A stretch of 64,000 nucleotides of DNA from Histoplasma ohiense (GCA_017607445.1 JAEVHH010000001.1:1116001-1180000), one strand, 5' to 3'. Shown: positions 22,610 to 34,947, counted from the first letter of the stretch. Program-made: numbers and translations. The notes: generated by a model not told the origin, from the sequence alone.

Positions 22610-25600
22610 CTACTGCTCACTATCAATAATCCGCATATCGCCCGACGAGGACTTGGCCTTTGCCTTCCGATCCTTGCGGCGGAAGTAGATGCGCTTCCCC
22701 AACTTCCACGCCTCGACGCCAGCAAAGAACAACATCGCCTCGATAAAGACAATCCCCCACTCCCACGTGATGCCCTTGTGCTTGAACACGACTGTGTTGA
22801 TGACGGGGATGTACAGCAGCGGGAAGATGGTGATGAAACCGGCCATGATGGCCCAGAAGAGGAACTGGTTTCGCCACACATCGTGCATCCACTGCGTGAA
22901 GTACTTCTTGGACTTGGGCTGCATGCGGAAGAAGCTGCGGCGCATGTTGACCATCTCCCACGCGAGGAAGAGCGCGAACCACGTCAAGCATACGAAGGTC
23001 GTGGCGCGCGCGCGGAAGACAGTATCGCATTGCTCTGAGTACCTGGTGTTGCAGCCGCGGCCGAGGTTGCCGTCGCCGAACCCGTACACGACCAGGGTGA
23101 AGGAGGCGAGGCAGAGAGCGGACATCCAGAGGCCGTAGGCGAGTATGTCGATGATGATTTCCCAAGTGAAGATACCTTGTTTCTGTATTGCAGAATTTTT
23201 TTTTTTCTTTGGTTAGAAAAACATGCCGTAAAAAAGAAAAAAGGCAAAGGAAAGAAAAGAAAGGTAAGTAGAGATACTTTGCAGGAAGAGTAGAACTTTG
23301 GGGTCGGGACGTACACTTTGTGGTGGACGATCCATGATATCCGGAGCGGCAATTTCCATACCAAGACCCATATCAGGCATTCCAGACGTAATCATGATGA
23401 TCCAGAGAATCTCAACGGGCGCCAAGGGAAACACAGACTGCCTATCGACATCCTTGAACGCCAACCCGATCAGCAACGTACAGGCCTGCGCAATGTTCTC
23501 GGCCAGTAGATGAAGGACGAATTTCTGGATATTGTCGAAGATACGGCGGCCCTCCTCGATGGCGTTGAGGATCGAGGCGAAATTGTCGTCGGTCAGAACG
23601 ATATCGGATGCATCCTTGGCGACGTCAGAGCCAGATTCGCCCATGGCAATTCCAACATCGGCATGCTTCAGGGACGGCGAGTCATTGACTCCGTCGCCTG
23701 TCATGGCGCAGAAGCGGCCGCGTCGATGGAGGGCTTGGATCATGCGGACTTTGGTATTTGGGGCGCATCGGGCAATGACCAGTGGTAGAGTGGGCAAGGC
23801 GTCGACTTCGTCATCAGTGAGTTTGTCGAATTGGCCGGCCGTCATGACCATAGCGTCGGCAACGTCCTTCGCCACCTTGCTCATATCAGAGGGGATGATG
23901 CCAACTTGAGCAGCAATGGCGCGTGCGGTACCAGGGTGATCTCCTGTGACCATGTGGACGGAGATCCCGGCGCGGAAACATTCCTCGATCGAACCCGCGG
24001 TTTCGGGGCGAGGGGGATCGTACAGGCCAATCAAACCCCGGAAAACCAATTCCCTTTCAATGTCTTCACGATTGTAATCGCCGTCCTCCAGCTGGGAGGG
24101 TTTGTATTCCCGTCCGGCTAAAGCCAAAACGCGCAGTCCCTGAGCGGCAATGACCTCCATATTCGCAAGGATCTGAGAGGTATGTTCCTCGGTCAACGGG
24201 ACGCGTCCTTCGCCCTTTTTCCAAACGATGGAAGTGCACGCCTCAAGAACCCGTTCGACAGCACCCTTCGTGAATACCATCTGGCGGCCATCTTTCAGGT
24301 TTTCGAAAATAACAGACATCTTTTTGATGCTCGAATCGAAGGGGAATTCAGCTTTCTGGTGCCACTGCGCGTCCGTACCTTTAGTCCACCTGTCCCTGTT
24401 CCAGTTGAAGCGGGATGCGAAGACCTGGATGGCGATTTCTGTAGGTTCGCCACGGGCATGCCATTCACCATGCTCCGACTTGTAAACGTGAGCAAGGTTG
24501 GCCATGGACGCGATATCGAGGTACTGGACAAGATCGTCGTTGTCTCTGAGAAGGTCCTCGGGCGAGGTGACTTCAGTCGGTTCGTCGTTGATTGCTGCTT
24601 CCACAGGAGGCAGCGCCTCGAAGCCCATGGCCCCAGCGTGCGGGTTGAACGGTTCATTCGAGGTTCCAATAGAGTATGTCCCGCTAGACGGAATCCATGC
24701 CTTCTTCGCCACCATTTTACCTTGGGTTAATGTTCCAGTCTTATCCGAGCAAATGTTGGTGACGGCACCCAATGCTTCGAGCGAGTCAAGTTTGCGAACA
24801 ATGACGTGTCTTTCGACCATCCGTTTGGTACCAACAGCCATCGTAATTGTCAAGACGACAACCAAACATGCGGGAATCATACTGAGACCGGTAGCGACAG
24901 CATAAATGATAACTTCGTTTTTGCTGCTGAACTTGTTTGCAGCCATAACAATGATAGCAAATAAGACAGCCACTCCGAACAGAATCAGAGCCAGCTTGGA
25001 GAGCTTTCGTTGCAACGGCGTTCCGACGTTGACGCCGAGGAATCGGCCGACAGCATCGGTGCCGGTCAAAGCCCATGCCTGCAAGTACCAGCGCTTTTTG
25101 GTTTCACCTTCAGGGGTACGCTTGACAGGACGAATTTTTGAATCAGTTGCGCGGAGGGCAGCAGCGATAGACCCAATTTCAGTCCTCATGCCGGTTGATA
25201 CGACGACACCGCGAGCACGGCCTCTGGTCACAGTTGAGGAGCTGAAGGCAATATTCAGGCGATCGCCCGGACCGGTATCCTCTTTAAAGGTCTGGTCTGC
25301 ATCCTTTTGCACGGGGAGAGATTCGCCGGTAAGTAGAGCCTCATCAGTTTCGAAGTTGACCGCTTCTACAAGTCTGTTTCACGAACCAAGAAATATACAT
25401 ATATAGAGTTCATTAGTCTTACGTTGCTAGTACGATCTATAGGGTAGTATGAAATGATATCAAGGTAATCTCACCTTATATCTGCAGGGACTGTGTCACC
25501 AGTCCTGAGTTCAACCATGTCACCAGGAACGATCTCAAGAGACGGGATGGTGGAGGTAGTTCCCTCCCGCGAGACATTACCCGTAGGGGAGCTCAAGGAA

Positions 25601-26104
25601 CGCAGAGAATCCATCGTCTTCTCCGCATCGTATTCCTGGAAGAAACCAACAATGATATTGAGGATGATAACGGCAGCGACGACGCCACCTTCAATCCAAG
25701 ATTGAATGCCAAAACTGACCGCCATGGCCATGATAAGGACCTGTTACAAAGGATGGCAACATGCCATTGGATCAGACAAACAACGCTCCATGCAATCAAC
25801 GGTGGGGGAAAGGGGTAAAGGAAGTGGGCCGCTTAACTAGCATCATTGCGTTAGCCACCTGGCGCACGAGAATCTTCACGATGGAGACCTCCTCGCCGCC
25901 GTCGAGCATGTTGGGGCCATAGATTTCCAGACGGCGCTTGGCTTCTCCCGTCGAGAGGCCATCTTCGGGGTCAGTTCCTAGTTCGCGGATAACGGCGTCA
26001 TAGTGTAGGCTATGAGCGGGGAGAGAGAGGTGGACCTCCTGGGAACCCGTGCTCGAGTTTGACTCGCCGTTTGTTTGGGTAGCGAGTTTCTCAGATTTCT
26101 CCAT
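22610..26104 (-). CDS. ENA1: P-type Na+/K+ efflux ATPase, ENA type (P-IID)
   Basis: Plasma-membrane ATPase that exports Na+ (and K+), needed by fungi under salt and alkaline stress. Exons are 26104-25838, 25740-25475, 25373-23315 and 23182-22610, giving 1054 residues, near the usual ENA length. The N-terminal cation-ATPase segment is followed by AVSFGIQSWIEGGVVAAVII, the actuator TGES in DEALLTGESLPV, the phosphorylation site CSDKTGTLTQGKM, the ENA signature KKAWIPSSGTYS with GTSNEPFNPH, the hinge GDGVNDSPSLKHADVG, and C-terminal membrane helices ending in RIIDSEQ. All splice joins restore family sequence (for example ADIRLVEAVNFETDE). The last join gives PPQSKQGIFTWE. The long upstream region has paired PacC-like sites, consistent with the known alkaline induction of fungal ENA genes. 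Confidence 0.93.
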
Positions 26105-29100
26105 GATGATGATGGTAGAATTGAGACTTTGTTGCAATACTCAATATATGGCAGTGATATTGGTAGTGGTGGGTTTATTGATGGTGATAGGAAACCAGCA
26201 AATGTTAGGGAGCAATGCAGAGCGAGCGAACAGCGACGGAGGAATAGCAGGCGGGTCTCATTTGGAGAGGAGAGGGCCTGTCAAGACAGATGATGATGAT
26301 GACGATGATTTTTCCGTACTCTTATATTTTCTTTGACTATTTTTCACCACTAGACAGACACGGATAGAAAGCAGAATTGTCTAAGCTATGATTCTTAAGA
26401 GATGAGGACAAATCCCAAGTATACAAGGGCACAGAACAGTGGCAACTATCAGTCCCGAAAATTCCGTAATCAGCCTGCGATTCTCCTAGACAGGTGAATC
26501 ACCGAGCAAAGTTATGGATGGAGACCGGAGACGCGAGATGGGAACAAGAGAGGAAAACAGGAAGAGTGGAGGAAGTTGAGGGACAGGCGGGGAGTTATAT
26601 AAAATAAAACCACCAGGGGAAAAGGCTTGGCCCCGCTTGGCCACCTGAGGCACAAAATTCACAACATTCGCCTCCCAGGGATCGATTTGTCATTGGAACA
26701 TGGTTTGGGTTTGGGAAATCGTTAACTCTATTCCCAGTACCACTCTTTTTGTTCTCATCGCCCCGAAACCCAAGCCACAGCCGAGAAAAAAGAAATCGAA
26801 AGAGAAGACGAAGACCCCTCTCCGGGTCCCTCCCGCCCTCCCACCGAGGGGCATTGCCCACATTTTTGCGAACAGCAGTCCAGAAAGTACTCCTGGGCAA
26901 TTCATGAGTGCTTTTCGTTTTTGTTTCGCTGGGCAGCTCACCGTGCTCAGCGATTGCTCCTCTCCTTCCCACCATGAAAACACGTTGTCTCCGCTGGGTG
27001 TGGCCCCTTTACCCACTATTGGCCACTGATGCCCATCTAAGGTTACACTGAGGCCACTCATCCCTGGGGAGGAATACTTGGCGCGGGTTAGCGCGCAGGT
27101 GGGGATACACGAGACAAGCAAAGAGGAGCTGGGAATGAAGGGTGATCTGGAGACGCCTGGAAAACCCACAGCACGGAACAGACGGACTACGGAAGCACGG
27201 GCATGTGTATCCGGCTGTCAAACGTCATTTGATATTCACCATATTGACTTATTGTATGTTTTTCACTAATCTCCTGACAGATAATGCTTCTGGAAAAGGA
27301 AACTGATGTGTGCTTGCCAGAACAACAATATCAATAACCATTCATGATAGTCCGGGATATGGAGACTGTGTGACTCCGCAATCCCACCCAGGCTTTACCT
27401 ACCTAATTGCCGCGTCTCGCGGCGCTCTTGGCAATCTTTAGGTATTACGGAGGAGCGCATGCGCGCGGGGGTGTGTGATGGTTGGAAGCGGGATTTCAGT
27501 ACAGAGACGCATGGGGGGTCCGTGGAGGCAACTGAGGTCTGATCACCATCTTGACCAGTTCATAATTGCACAAACCTCAAAACACGCACTGTTGCACCGT
27601 ACCTGCGTACGGTACATGAGCTCAGACACAAGAGTTGTAATAGCAATAATAACTCAATCCTATTCACAGCTACGAGTTTACTTGTGCTGTAGGAACAGAC
27701 ATATTGGATTCATCCGATCATCAACCACCCCCGCCCCAAAATGAATACCCCTGATATCCCTCCGTTGCTCTTCCTCGCTCCACAAACGTCATGGGGCATC
27801 TAGATTGTATTTTTGCTGGGGAAATTCGCTCGTTAAGTTCGTCGTTTCAACAGGTTAATCGGGATTCGGCTGGACACGCATCTTTCTCTGTCCCCCTCCC
27901 CCTCCTCGGAATTCCACCTTGCAAGGCTCTTCTTGTTTGTTTTTTCCGCTGTTGCTAACTCCTTTCTGACTGGTGCGTTGCCACATGCGGATCATTGATT
28001 GTCCCTGCACGAGAAAAAAGAAACGAAGAACAAATCAGCCTAGCATGGGGGAAAGGGATGATCAGTGGTAAATCATCGACATTATCAGGTTCAGGTAAAA
28101 TCAACGAAAGATGGATGTAATCGAATACTTCATACACAATCAGACCTCTGCTAGCCGAGGATAACAGGGAATGGGGAAATGCTGAAGCGGGGGGAGATAC
28201 CAAGAAAATATGAGAAAAAAACGAAGGAATACGAAGGAAGCCCACCGAAAATTCTTCGAAGCGCCAAGGCCAAAGCAAGGACCCCCACAAGGCGTCTGAG
28301 CCTTGGCAGACGCCATTTGCAGCTTCCATCCTCGATCTCGGGCAGATGTCAAAACTTTCAAGCATGGGAATGAGCCATGATTTTTGGTTGTCTGCATGGC
28401 ATGGCATGCATGCATTCATGCAATGCGCGGTCCATCCACCCAACGTGCTGTCTTTTCTTGTTCCTTCTTTTCTTTTCTTTTTCTTTTCCACGCTGGGGCT
28501 CAAGCTGCCCCGCTCCTAAGCCTAAGAACCTGGGCAGAACAGGGCACTTGCAGGCGTTGCCAGTTGGTTGGCTCTACGGAGTAGTCCGCGCACCCTGGGG
28601 GTGATTAAACCCGTCATCCGTTGTCATCATTCATGGTGGGCCCGTGGGGAGGAGAAAGTCTACGGATTAACCGGGACAACCTGGTGTGGACGATCTGGAG
28701 AAAGATACTATGGAAGTTCGAAGGAAGTCTGGGAGGGTTAGCTTACCCGCACAGCTCCGGCTGAAAATTGATGAGGCGGACAGAGATGGAAATTTAAGAG
28801 ATACGGCATGGAGCGGGAGCAGAATTGCGATTGCATGCTAAAAAAAAAAAAAAAAAAAAAAAAAAAATCGGACCCGATTCCTGCTTTCACCATTCATTGA
28901 TTGCATTGAACTTGCTAGCTGAGAAAAAAAAAAAAAAAATCCTGTCGGAAATATGGGGGAAGAATGAATCCCAGCTTCCAACTCCCCATCGGTTATCCAT
29001 GGCCAAAATATTTCATTGAATCAAGAACCCTTCTCCAGTCTTCGGGAGCGAGAGCTCATGTTTGCCTCACAATGCGCAGACTACTGAGATCGAATCGAAT

Positions 29101-29413
29101 AGTCCGTATGGCTCTTTGTTTGTTTGCTATCTAACACCCCACAAACTGCTCTCTCCCACCATCCCTGTCGTAGTCTGGTTGGCTCCACAATCCCGCAACG
29201 GATTTGAAATGGGACTCTATCTGGCAATGCATCGTCTACGATCTGCGGATGTCAAATACCGGCAAACCGGATGAAAGACGTCAAGAAAATGAAAAAAGGA
29301 GGAAATAAAAATACAAAGAAACCCTTTTGAACCGCCATTTTCCTTCCACAACCCCCCAAGGCTGCCGACCAACCAATGAATGACATTCCAACGGAAATAA
29401 CTAACCTCCCACC

Positions 29414-29463
<50 letters not shown>

Positions 29464-30419
29464 GAAAAAAGGAAAACGAAACCCCCAGGCTCAATTCAAA
29501 TGATTTTACCAGAGAATATTTGTCACTATTATCTCAGAGATGTTCCAGTGACACGACTCATCTTTCAGCATACCCCACTGACGCACCTCTACAATTCCTG
29601 TAAAGCAACTTGCCTTTTTGAGGAAAAACGCCCGTTTTCCTTCCTTTTTCCTTTCCTTTTCTTTCAATCCCTTCTTCAATCCTTTATCTATGGCCGTCAT
29701 GTATATCTCACTGCCATGATCCATCAGGATTTTATCTGCAGTGTGCAGGCTATGGATTCTGGAGGGTTTCCCTCTTGTCAATTCTGAAGAGATTTGGCGC
29801 AAGTTGAGCAGACATACGCAGTACCTCTGCTCGGTTTCTGAAAACCAAGTACAACAGCGCTTAATTTATTGCTTCCATTGTTACGGGTGTGAACTAACAC
29901 CCCCCCTTCCCTTGTATAGGTGCATTGATCTAAGTCTAGGGTTTGTTGCCCTTCCTCTCATTTCCGGGGCTCGCCATTGATACCTTGACCTTGCGGGGGC
30001 TGGGAGTCATGAGGTGTTACTCAATTCGATCACATTTTATCGTTGAGCTCTTGAATTCTTTTTGTACAGTACATGATGATCCGGCAATGCACATGGCACG
30101 GTTGGAGAAAATCGGGGCAGTCGCAGCCGACGCAGAGGCAGGATGCCAAAGGAGTGGTAACTGCAGTATATTGGTACTTATAAAATTCAACAGGAACAAA
30201 ACAAATATCTGCTCCACTAGAGTTCTTAGGTTTATCGTTCAGTGTTGGCCAGGCATGGTCTAAAGCTCAACCGGTGATGATGTCAATGTCAATGACAATA
30301 ATGCCCACCTTCATTTGGGGATGGCGGATCTGTCATGGAACGTACTCTGGGAGTATCACCTGCGTTATTTTCAACCACACAGAGGCAGGGGCTGCCATTG
30401 TAGTCAGGAGTGTAGCAAC
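26105..30419. other. Long region without recognisable genes, 4.3 kb
   Basis: The first kilobase should be the ENA promoter and leader; it has GAT-rich microsatellites near 26105 and 26290 and PacC-like sites. The rest is a mix of GC-richer and AT-rich patches with A runs of 28, 16 and 29 bases (28840-28867, 28924-28939, 29414-29442). Frames longer than 150 codons at 26690-27169 and 27955-28503 are low-complexity and unlike proteins. No RNA gene was recognised. Confidence 0.5.
26626..26641 (-). promoter_or_regulatory. Paired PacC-like sites upstream of the ENA gene
   Basis: In the direction of the ATPase gene the sequence is GCCAAGCGGGGCCAAG, two copies of the PacC core GCCARG ten bases apart, about 525 bp before the start codon. 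A TATATAA-type element lies about 25 bp further on. Sequence match only; occupancy is not shown. Confidence 0.45.
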
Positions 30420-31664
30420 CTAGATTCCATCAAACCATTCGTCCTCCAGCAGCTGATCCGCCGTCGGTCTATCCCGTGGATCCAGTTTCATTATCCTACA
30501 GAGAAATTCCCGAGTCTCCTTGGTGAGCACGGCGTCCTCCGCCCGAGCAAATGGTTTCCGCTGTACATTGCTCATACTTTCGACATAGCCCTTCAGCTAC
30601 ATCGCCATGGCCGCCCTTTCCTCATCTGCGATCTCCGTAAATTTGTCCGGAAGTGGCCCAAAAAAGTTCATCTGCTTAATCAGGATGTACACCGGATATT
30701 TTTCGTCCTCCGGGTCGACGTTCTCGGGCTTGAAGATGTGCCTGCCCTTTCCCCAAATCAAGCTGATGAGCTACAGATGGTTTAGTTATGCATCAGCTGA
30801 TGATGGGGTAATCAATTGTCGAAAATTTTAGACATATAGTAGCACCAAAGGACCAGATGTCCGTTGGCGGCCCCCAGCGCAAATTCAGCATGGCTTCCGG
30901 GCTTCTAAAGATTCCTGCACCGATGATATGTCCATCTTCGTTGGGGTCGGGGTTCCGGCCAACATGGCATGTGTCGCCAAAGTCACCCAGAGCAACCTCG
31001 CCGATTATCTTTGGGTTGTCAGAGTAGTTTATAAATATATTGTCAGGCTTGACGTCTAAACTTCCAACGGTGATATTAGCCGCCGCCGCCAAGTTACTGG
31101 TGGACAGTGCCTTTGGGCGAGATAGATACATACCGGTATGGACGAGCCCCTGGTTGTGTAGGGCGGCGAGAGCTTGAAGAACAGTTTTGGCAACGGTTTT
31201 GAGCTCACGTCCCTCCACACTCTTAGTCCGGCAATAATTGAACAGATTGTCGTCGTGATAGCAATGGTGGGTTTTGGATATCATCGACTATTTAGCCTGC
31301 GAACGCCAGATTGATGCCCAAGTGTTTTCAGGACCGCGCGCTCGTTATCAAGGCGATGTGGAGGTGCCGATTTCACAATGTATTTCTGAGAACAGCGGGT
31401 GCCACTGTTGTCCATTAGTGAGTCACATAAATAAGGTTGAGGAGAAAAAGGAACCGTGGGATAATAAAAGCATATTCACATAGCAGTCCAGACATCTCGG
31501 TGGAATTGATTTGAGATGTTATAGCTTCCCAGGCGACCCTGCACCAGTTGGCCGGTTCTTAGAGCGGTTGTCATCTCTGGTTTGATCTGATCGCTGCCTT
31601 TCAATGCAAGGCAGAAGAAAAAGGGAAGCGGCAAAGGGAAATCTGCGAGGAGAGTGCAACTCAT
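30420..31664 (-). pseudogene. Decayed Ser/Thr protein kinase gene
   Basis: Recognisable kinase-fold pieces run in order on the minus strand: an N-lobe exon ending ISNQFHRDVWTAM (31664-31486), KYIVKSAPPHRLDNERAVLK with the likely ATP-binding Lys, ALAALHNQGLVHTDVKPDN (catalytic loop, restored by splicing), VALGDFGDTCHVG (DFG), FRSPEAMLNLRWGPPTDIWSFG, and a C-lobe ending at 30420 with LKLDPRDRP-like KLDPRDRPTADQLLEDEW. Lesions: an in-frame TAG at 30597-30599 inside the C-lobe, a frame break near 31276-31302 where the expected LVDDIQNPPLL is out of frame, another before HDDNLFNYC, and a poor donor before the last exon. The catalytic residues survive, so decay looks recent. Such kinases are expanded in Onygenales; this assignment is inference. 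Confidence 0.75.
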
Positions 31665-31800
31665 CCATGCGGCATCTTGAGCTCCATCCCAACAATTTTG
31701 AAGTATTTATTGAATCGAGAGCATGCCACTCCTCCCGGAATATTTAGTCTAATTCCGGCAACATCTCTGCTTGCACCCATAGAGGTTTACTAGGAGCTAG

Positions 31801-32662
31801 CATCTCTGTCTTCGGTTTCTGGCCGCCATCGTGCCTGGTCACACGGATCTGGTTCGTGGCCCAGAGGGTACCATTTACGAGAAGGAGGAAGGATTCGATG
31901 GCAGTCTGAGGATTGAGATCGACCCCACAAAGCTCAAGTTTATCCAAGAACTGAACACATCAGAGTCTTCATCGATTTTCCATGTGAGCTACGAGGACAA
32001 ACCCTATGTTCTGAAAGTTGTATGTACAGTACATACTTTGGCTATTGCTACATCCCAAGCATATCGGTTCCTGACCCTGTCCAGTTCCATAACAATGGAG
32101 ACCCCGGGTATGCCGATGACGGAGTTCGTGACTTGAATCGTGCTCGCTGCGAAATCCGGGCCTACTGCAGTCTCAAGCGATCTGGCACATGTTATGCGGG
32201 CTATGTACTGTACATGTACCTCAGTTTTACGGATATCCGGTATCTCTGAATCCAGATGTTATTTCCCCCCATCTGGATGCCTTTCAGCATGACACTGGCC
32301 TCCCAAGTGCAATTCTGATCAAGTACCTGCCACACCCCTTGCCATTGAACTGTGTTACTTACAACAAGGAGCGAATGGCCAAAGTGGTCCATGGCATTGA
32401 ACAGATTCATTCAGCTTTGGTTGAGCACAATGATGCCTACCCTAAGAACATTCTGATTGTACCTGGTGACCCTGAGAGAGTGATGGGGATAGATTTTGAT
32501 GTTGCGATCACTTATCCTGACAGCACCTACATCAGAGAGAAGGAACGTGGTTGGATTGAATTTGAAACCAGTTGTGTTGAGAGTTTTGGGAGAACGCTTG
32601 TTGGTACCTCAAAGATCATCCTCCTTATTTCCTTGCCACTGACGGATTTTGCAGGCAGATGA
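31801..32662 (+). pseudogene. Kinase-like (PKL fold) gene, broken
   Basis: Encodes a small fungal kinase-like protein. Pieces: an N-lobe with SSSIFHVSYEDKPYVLKV (31948-32019), an exon from about 32085 with GVRDLNRARCEIRAYCSLK, and a C-lobe with ILIKYLPHPLPLN, the catalytic-loop equivalent HNDAYPKNILI and the DFG equivalent GIDFDVAITY. The middle exon and the C-lobe are out of frame: removing 11 bases (CTGTACATGTA) around 32209-32219 would restore GYVPQFYGYP, so an 11-bp insertion seems to have broken it. There is no ATG at the head: an in-frame TAG at 31798-31800 precedes, and the first possible start there is a GTG at 31831. Splice signals (GTATGT donor near 32020) look normal. An upstream first exon cannot be excluded. 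Confidence 0.65.
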
Positions 32663-33306
32663 TCAAAAACAAGGTCTACCACCGAACACAAAATATTACT
32701 AGAATTAGAATGGCGGTTCTTAAATGCGCGTGCACAGACTTTAAAAAACAAAAAAAAAAAAAAAAAAAAAGGAGAGAGAGAGAGAGAAGTAAATGAGCTC
32801 TGTTACTCTGAAGTCCTAGCATGTTGCGCAATCTACAGCCCCTAGCGTGTCTATAGCTACCAACATTTCGACACCCCCGCCTTCTTTGGCGGCCTCCTTT
32901 TGGAGGGTGGCCCGATATTTCTGCAAGGTGCTCAAAGCGGAGGCTTCTTAAAACCAACCGTTTCACACGACATTTGTTGCTCAAGGTTTGCGCTTAGATA
33001 TTGTCCGTACAGCGCCCTCAGCGGATTGACAGTACGGGTGTAGAGACCCGAGAATAATGGAAATATCGCTGTATCTTATAGCCACTAAGCATAAACTCTG
33101 TAACCACATCGTAACCAATCCGTAACGCCATCCCAGCGTGTCCACCTGGCTTTCACGACTGGGGCTAACCAGACATTCTCTGTACAAATCCAGAAGTCCA
33201 GATGAGGAAGTTACAGTCATGTGTTGCACTGTTCATACATATTCTGCACATGTTCCGCACCCAATCTATTAACAACATTTTGTAATATAACAGATTTGAA
33301 TTCATT
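32663..33306. other. Intergenic region with A19 and GA tract
   Basis: Contains a long A run followed by GA repeats at about 32750-32790 and the 3' flank of PSD1. No gene seen. Confidence 0.5.
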
Positions 33307-34947
33307 TTATACATCCTCCACCTCGCCAATTGCCTGGCCATACTGTACATACTGCCCCTTCTCAATCTTCCACTTCCATCCACCTTCGCGCTGTTCTCCC
33401 CTCCACCCCAAGTCAAAGCTAGGCCGCTTGCCCAACGGCGCTTCGAAAACCAATACAATCGAGCTTCCCAGCTGGAAACCGCCCATCTCCTCACCGCGCT
33501 GCAGCGCATGGCCTTCCAGCGTGTCGCTCGCGTGGCGATACGTTGCCTCGGAAAAGCCCGAGTAGGTCTCGCCGCGCATCGCAGCAGCGGAAGCAGCGCG
33601 GTCAGCGGCCGTATCGGTCGTCAGACTGTTGGTGCGCAGCTCGGAGTCGAAGTTGATTTTGATGGAGCCGACGTTCGTGGCGCCGACAGGCGTCATGCTG
33701 AAGAACCCCCAGCGCCAACGGCCGAGGAGGACGACGCGCTCGTTGAGCGTAAATAGGCCTGGAAGGGTTCGTTGGAGGTACGGGGAGACGGAGAAGAGCT
33801 CACCGGCGAAATGGCGGCGGCTTTCGACAACCCAGGACACCGGCGAGTGGAAGCGGTGGTAGTCGCCTGGCGCGAGGTAGATGACGACGTAGAAGAGGGA
33901 TTTGTTTGAGGTGGGTGTGGGCATGTACCAGGCTGTCTTGCCTTTGGCAAGGTCGGCTTTGACTTTAGCCTCGGAGCTGGTGGTGGAGTGCATAGAGGCG
34001 TCTAGTGGTTTATCTCCCGGAGATGCGCCCTTTCCCTTGCCTGAGAGTAATGTTGGGAGGGTGTAGGTTATTCCATTCATCTTAGCAAAATTCTCGTCTG
34101 CCGCCACATTGTCTGGGACTTTATTACTGGTGCGCTCGCGGTGTACGCTATGGTGTATTGGAGCTTTTGTAGGATGTACTGCCTCATGGCCAGGGCTAAA
34201 CTCTTCATGTCCCAGTAAGGCATCTAGACTGTATGTCATGCCTTTGACCTGCTCGACTTCGCCGTTCTCAATCATACCGAATTGCAATATTCGCCCGTCG
34301 GAGGGAGAAAGAATGGCAAGCGGGTTCGGATCGAGAGGACGGACACCTGGTTTGAGCTCACGATAAAAGAAGGCAGCAAGGTTCGGGTAGGTATGTAAGT
34401 CTGGCTCTCCAACTTCGTCCAGATTAACACCGAAAATCCAGGAGTAAAGCTTGAAACCTGGGACGCGGAGAGAGTATGGAATCGATAGTTCATTGAAGTG
34501 CCCCCAAAGCCGAGACATAGCCTTCAATGGAAGGGTGGACATGACCTGAACTTGCCACGGTCCAGAGGGACGGATTTTCCTCCGCGCTGAAGCTTCCCCC
34601 TCGCTACCCTCACGTTCCAGCCGCTCTTTTTCCGACTTTTTGGATCTGAAGAATTGGACAAACCCCAAGAACCCGATGCCTAACCCGACGGGAATTGGAT
34701 GCCATTCGATCTTGGTGTTCCCTAGCGCAGTCCGCAATCTCGACCGGAATGACGCTTTCCCCTGAGACCCATTGCCTCCATGGCCGTTTTGTTGCCAGCG
34801 TCCAGATGACGATGAAAACAGCCTTCTTCGAGATAACGCTATTATCCCGTTACTAGCTCTGCATGGGGCAAGCTCCGCCGCAACAACCTCCCAGGTTCTC
34901 GCGAACCTCGCGGGATTCCGATAGACAGCTGCCCGTCCACCGAACAT
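33307..34947 (-). CDS. PSD1: Phosphatidylserine decarboxylase proenzyme, mitochondrial
   Basis: Inner-membrane enzyme that converts phosphatidylserine to phosphatidylethanolamine. Single exon, 546 residues from the ATG at 34947-34945; an in-frame TTG nine bases upstream is not used. The N-terminus is basic with SRRRLFSSSSGRW, a mitochondrial presequence. A membrane segment follows (HPIPVGLGIGFLGFVQFF). Catalytic-domain motifs: LSPSDGRILQFG, DYHRFHSPVSWVVE (active-site His), PVGATNVGSIKINFD and the self-cleavage site MGGFQLGSSIVLVFEAP. The serine of LGSS becomes the pyruvoyl group; LGSS in place of the textbook LGST keeps the needed Gly-Ser. A Lys/Ser-rich insert of about 90 residues lies in the middle, as in other filamentous fungi. 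Intact. Confidence 0.94.
   Translation of the reverse strand: MFGGRAAVYRNPARFARTWEVVAAELAPCRASNGIIALSRRRLFSSSSGRWQQNGHGGNGSQGKASFRSRLRTALGNTKIEWHPIPVGLGIGFLGFVQFFRSKKSEKERLEREGSEGEASARRKIRPSGPWQVQVMSTLPLKAMSRLWGHFNELSIPYSLRVPGFKLYSWIFGVNLDEVGEPDLHTYPNLAAFFYRELKPGVRPLDPNPLAILSPSDGRILQFGMIENGEVEQVKGMTYSLDALLGHEEFSPGHEAVHPTKAPIHHSVHRERTSNKVPDNVAADENFAKMNGITYTLPTLLSGKGKGASPGDKPLDASMHSTTSSEAKVKADLAKGKTAWYMPTPTSNKSLFYVVIYLAPGDYHRFHSPVSWVVESRRHFAGELFSVSPYLQRTLPGLFTLNERVVLLGRWRWGFFSMTPVGATNVGSIKINFDSELRTNSLTTDTAADRAASAAAMRGETYSGFSEATYRHASDTLEGHALQRGEEMGGFQLGSSIVLVFEAPLGKRPSFDLGWRGEQREGGWKWKIEKGQYVQYGQAIGEVEDV

Noticed and set aside
22394..23138. Plus-strand frames over the ENA C-terminus
   Set aside because: They are antisense shadows of the well-supported ATPase exon.
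26690..28503. Minus-strand frames of 159 and 182 codons as genes
   Set aside because: Low-complexity sequence without family similarity; composition is like the surrounding noncoding DNA.
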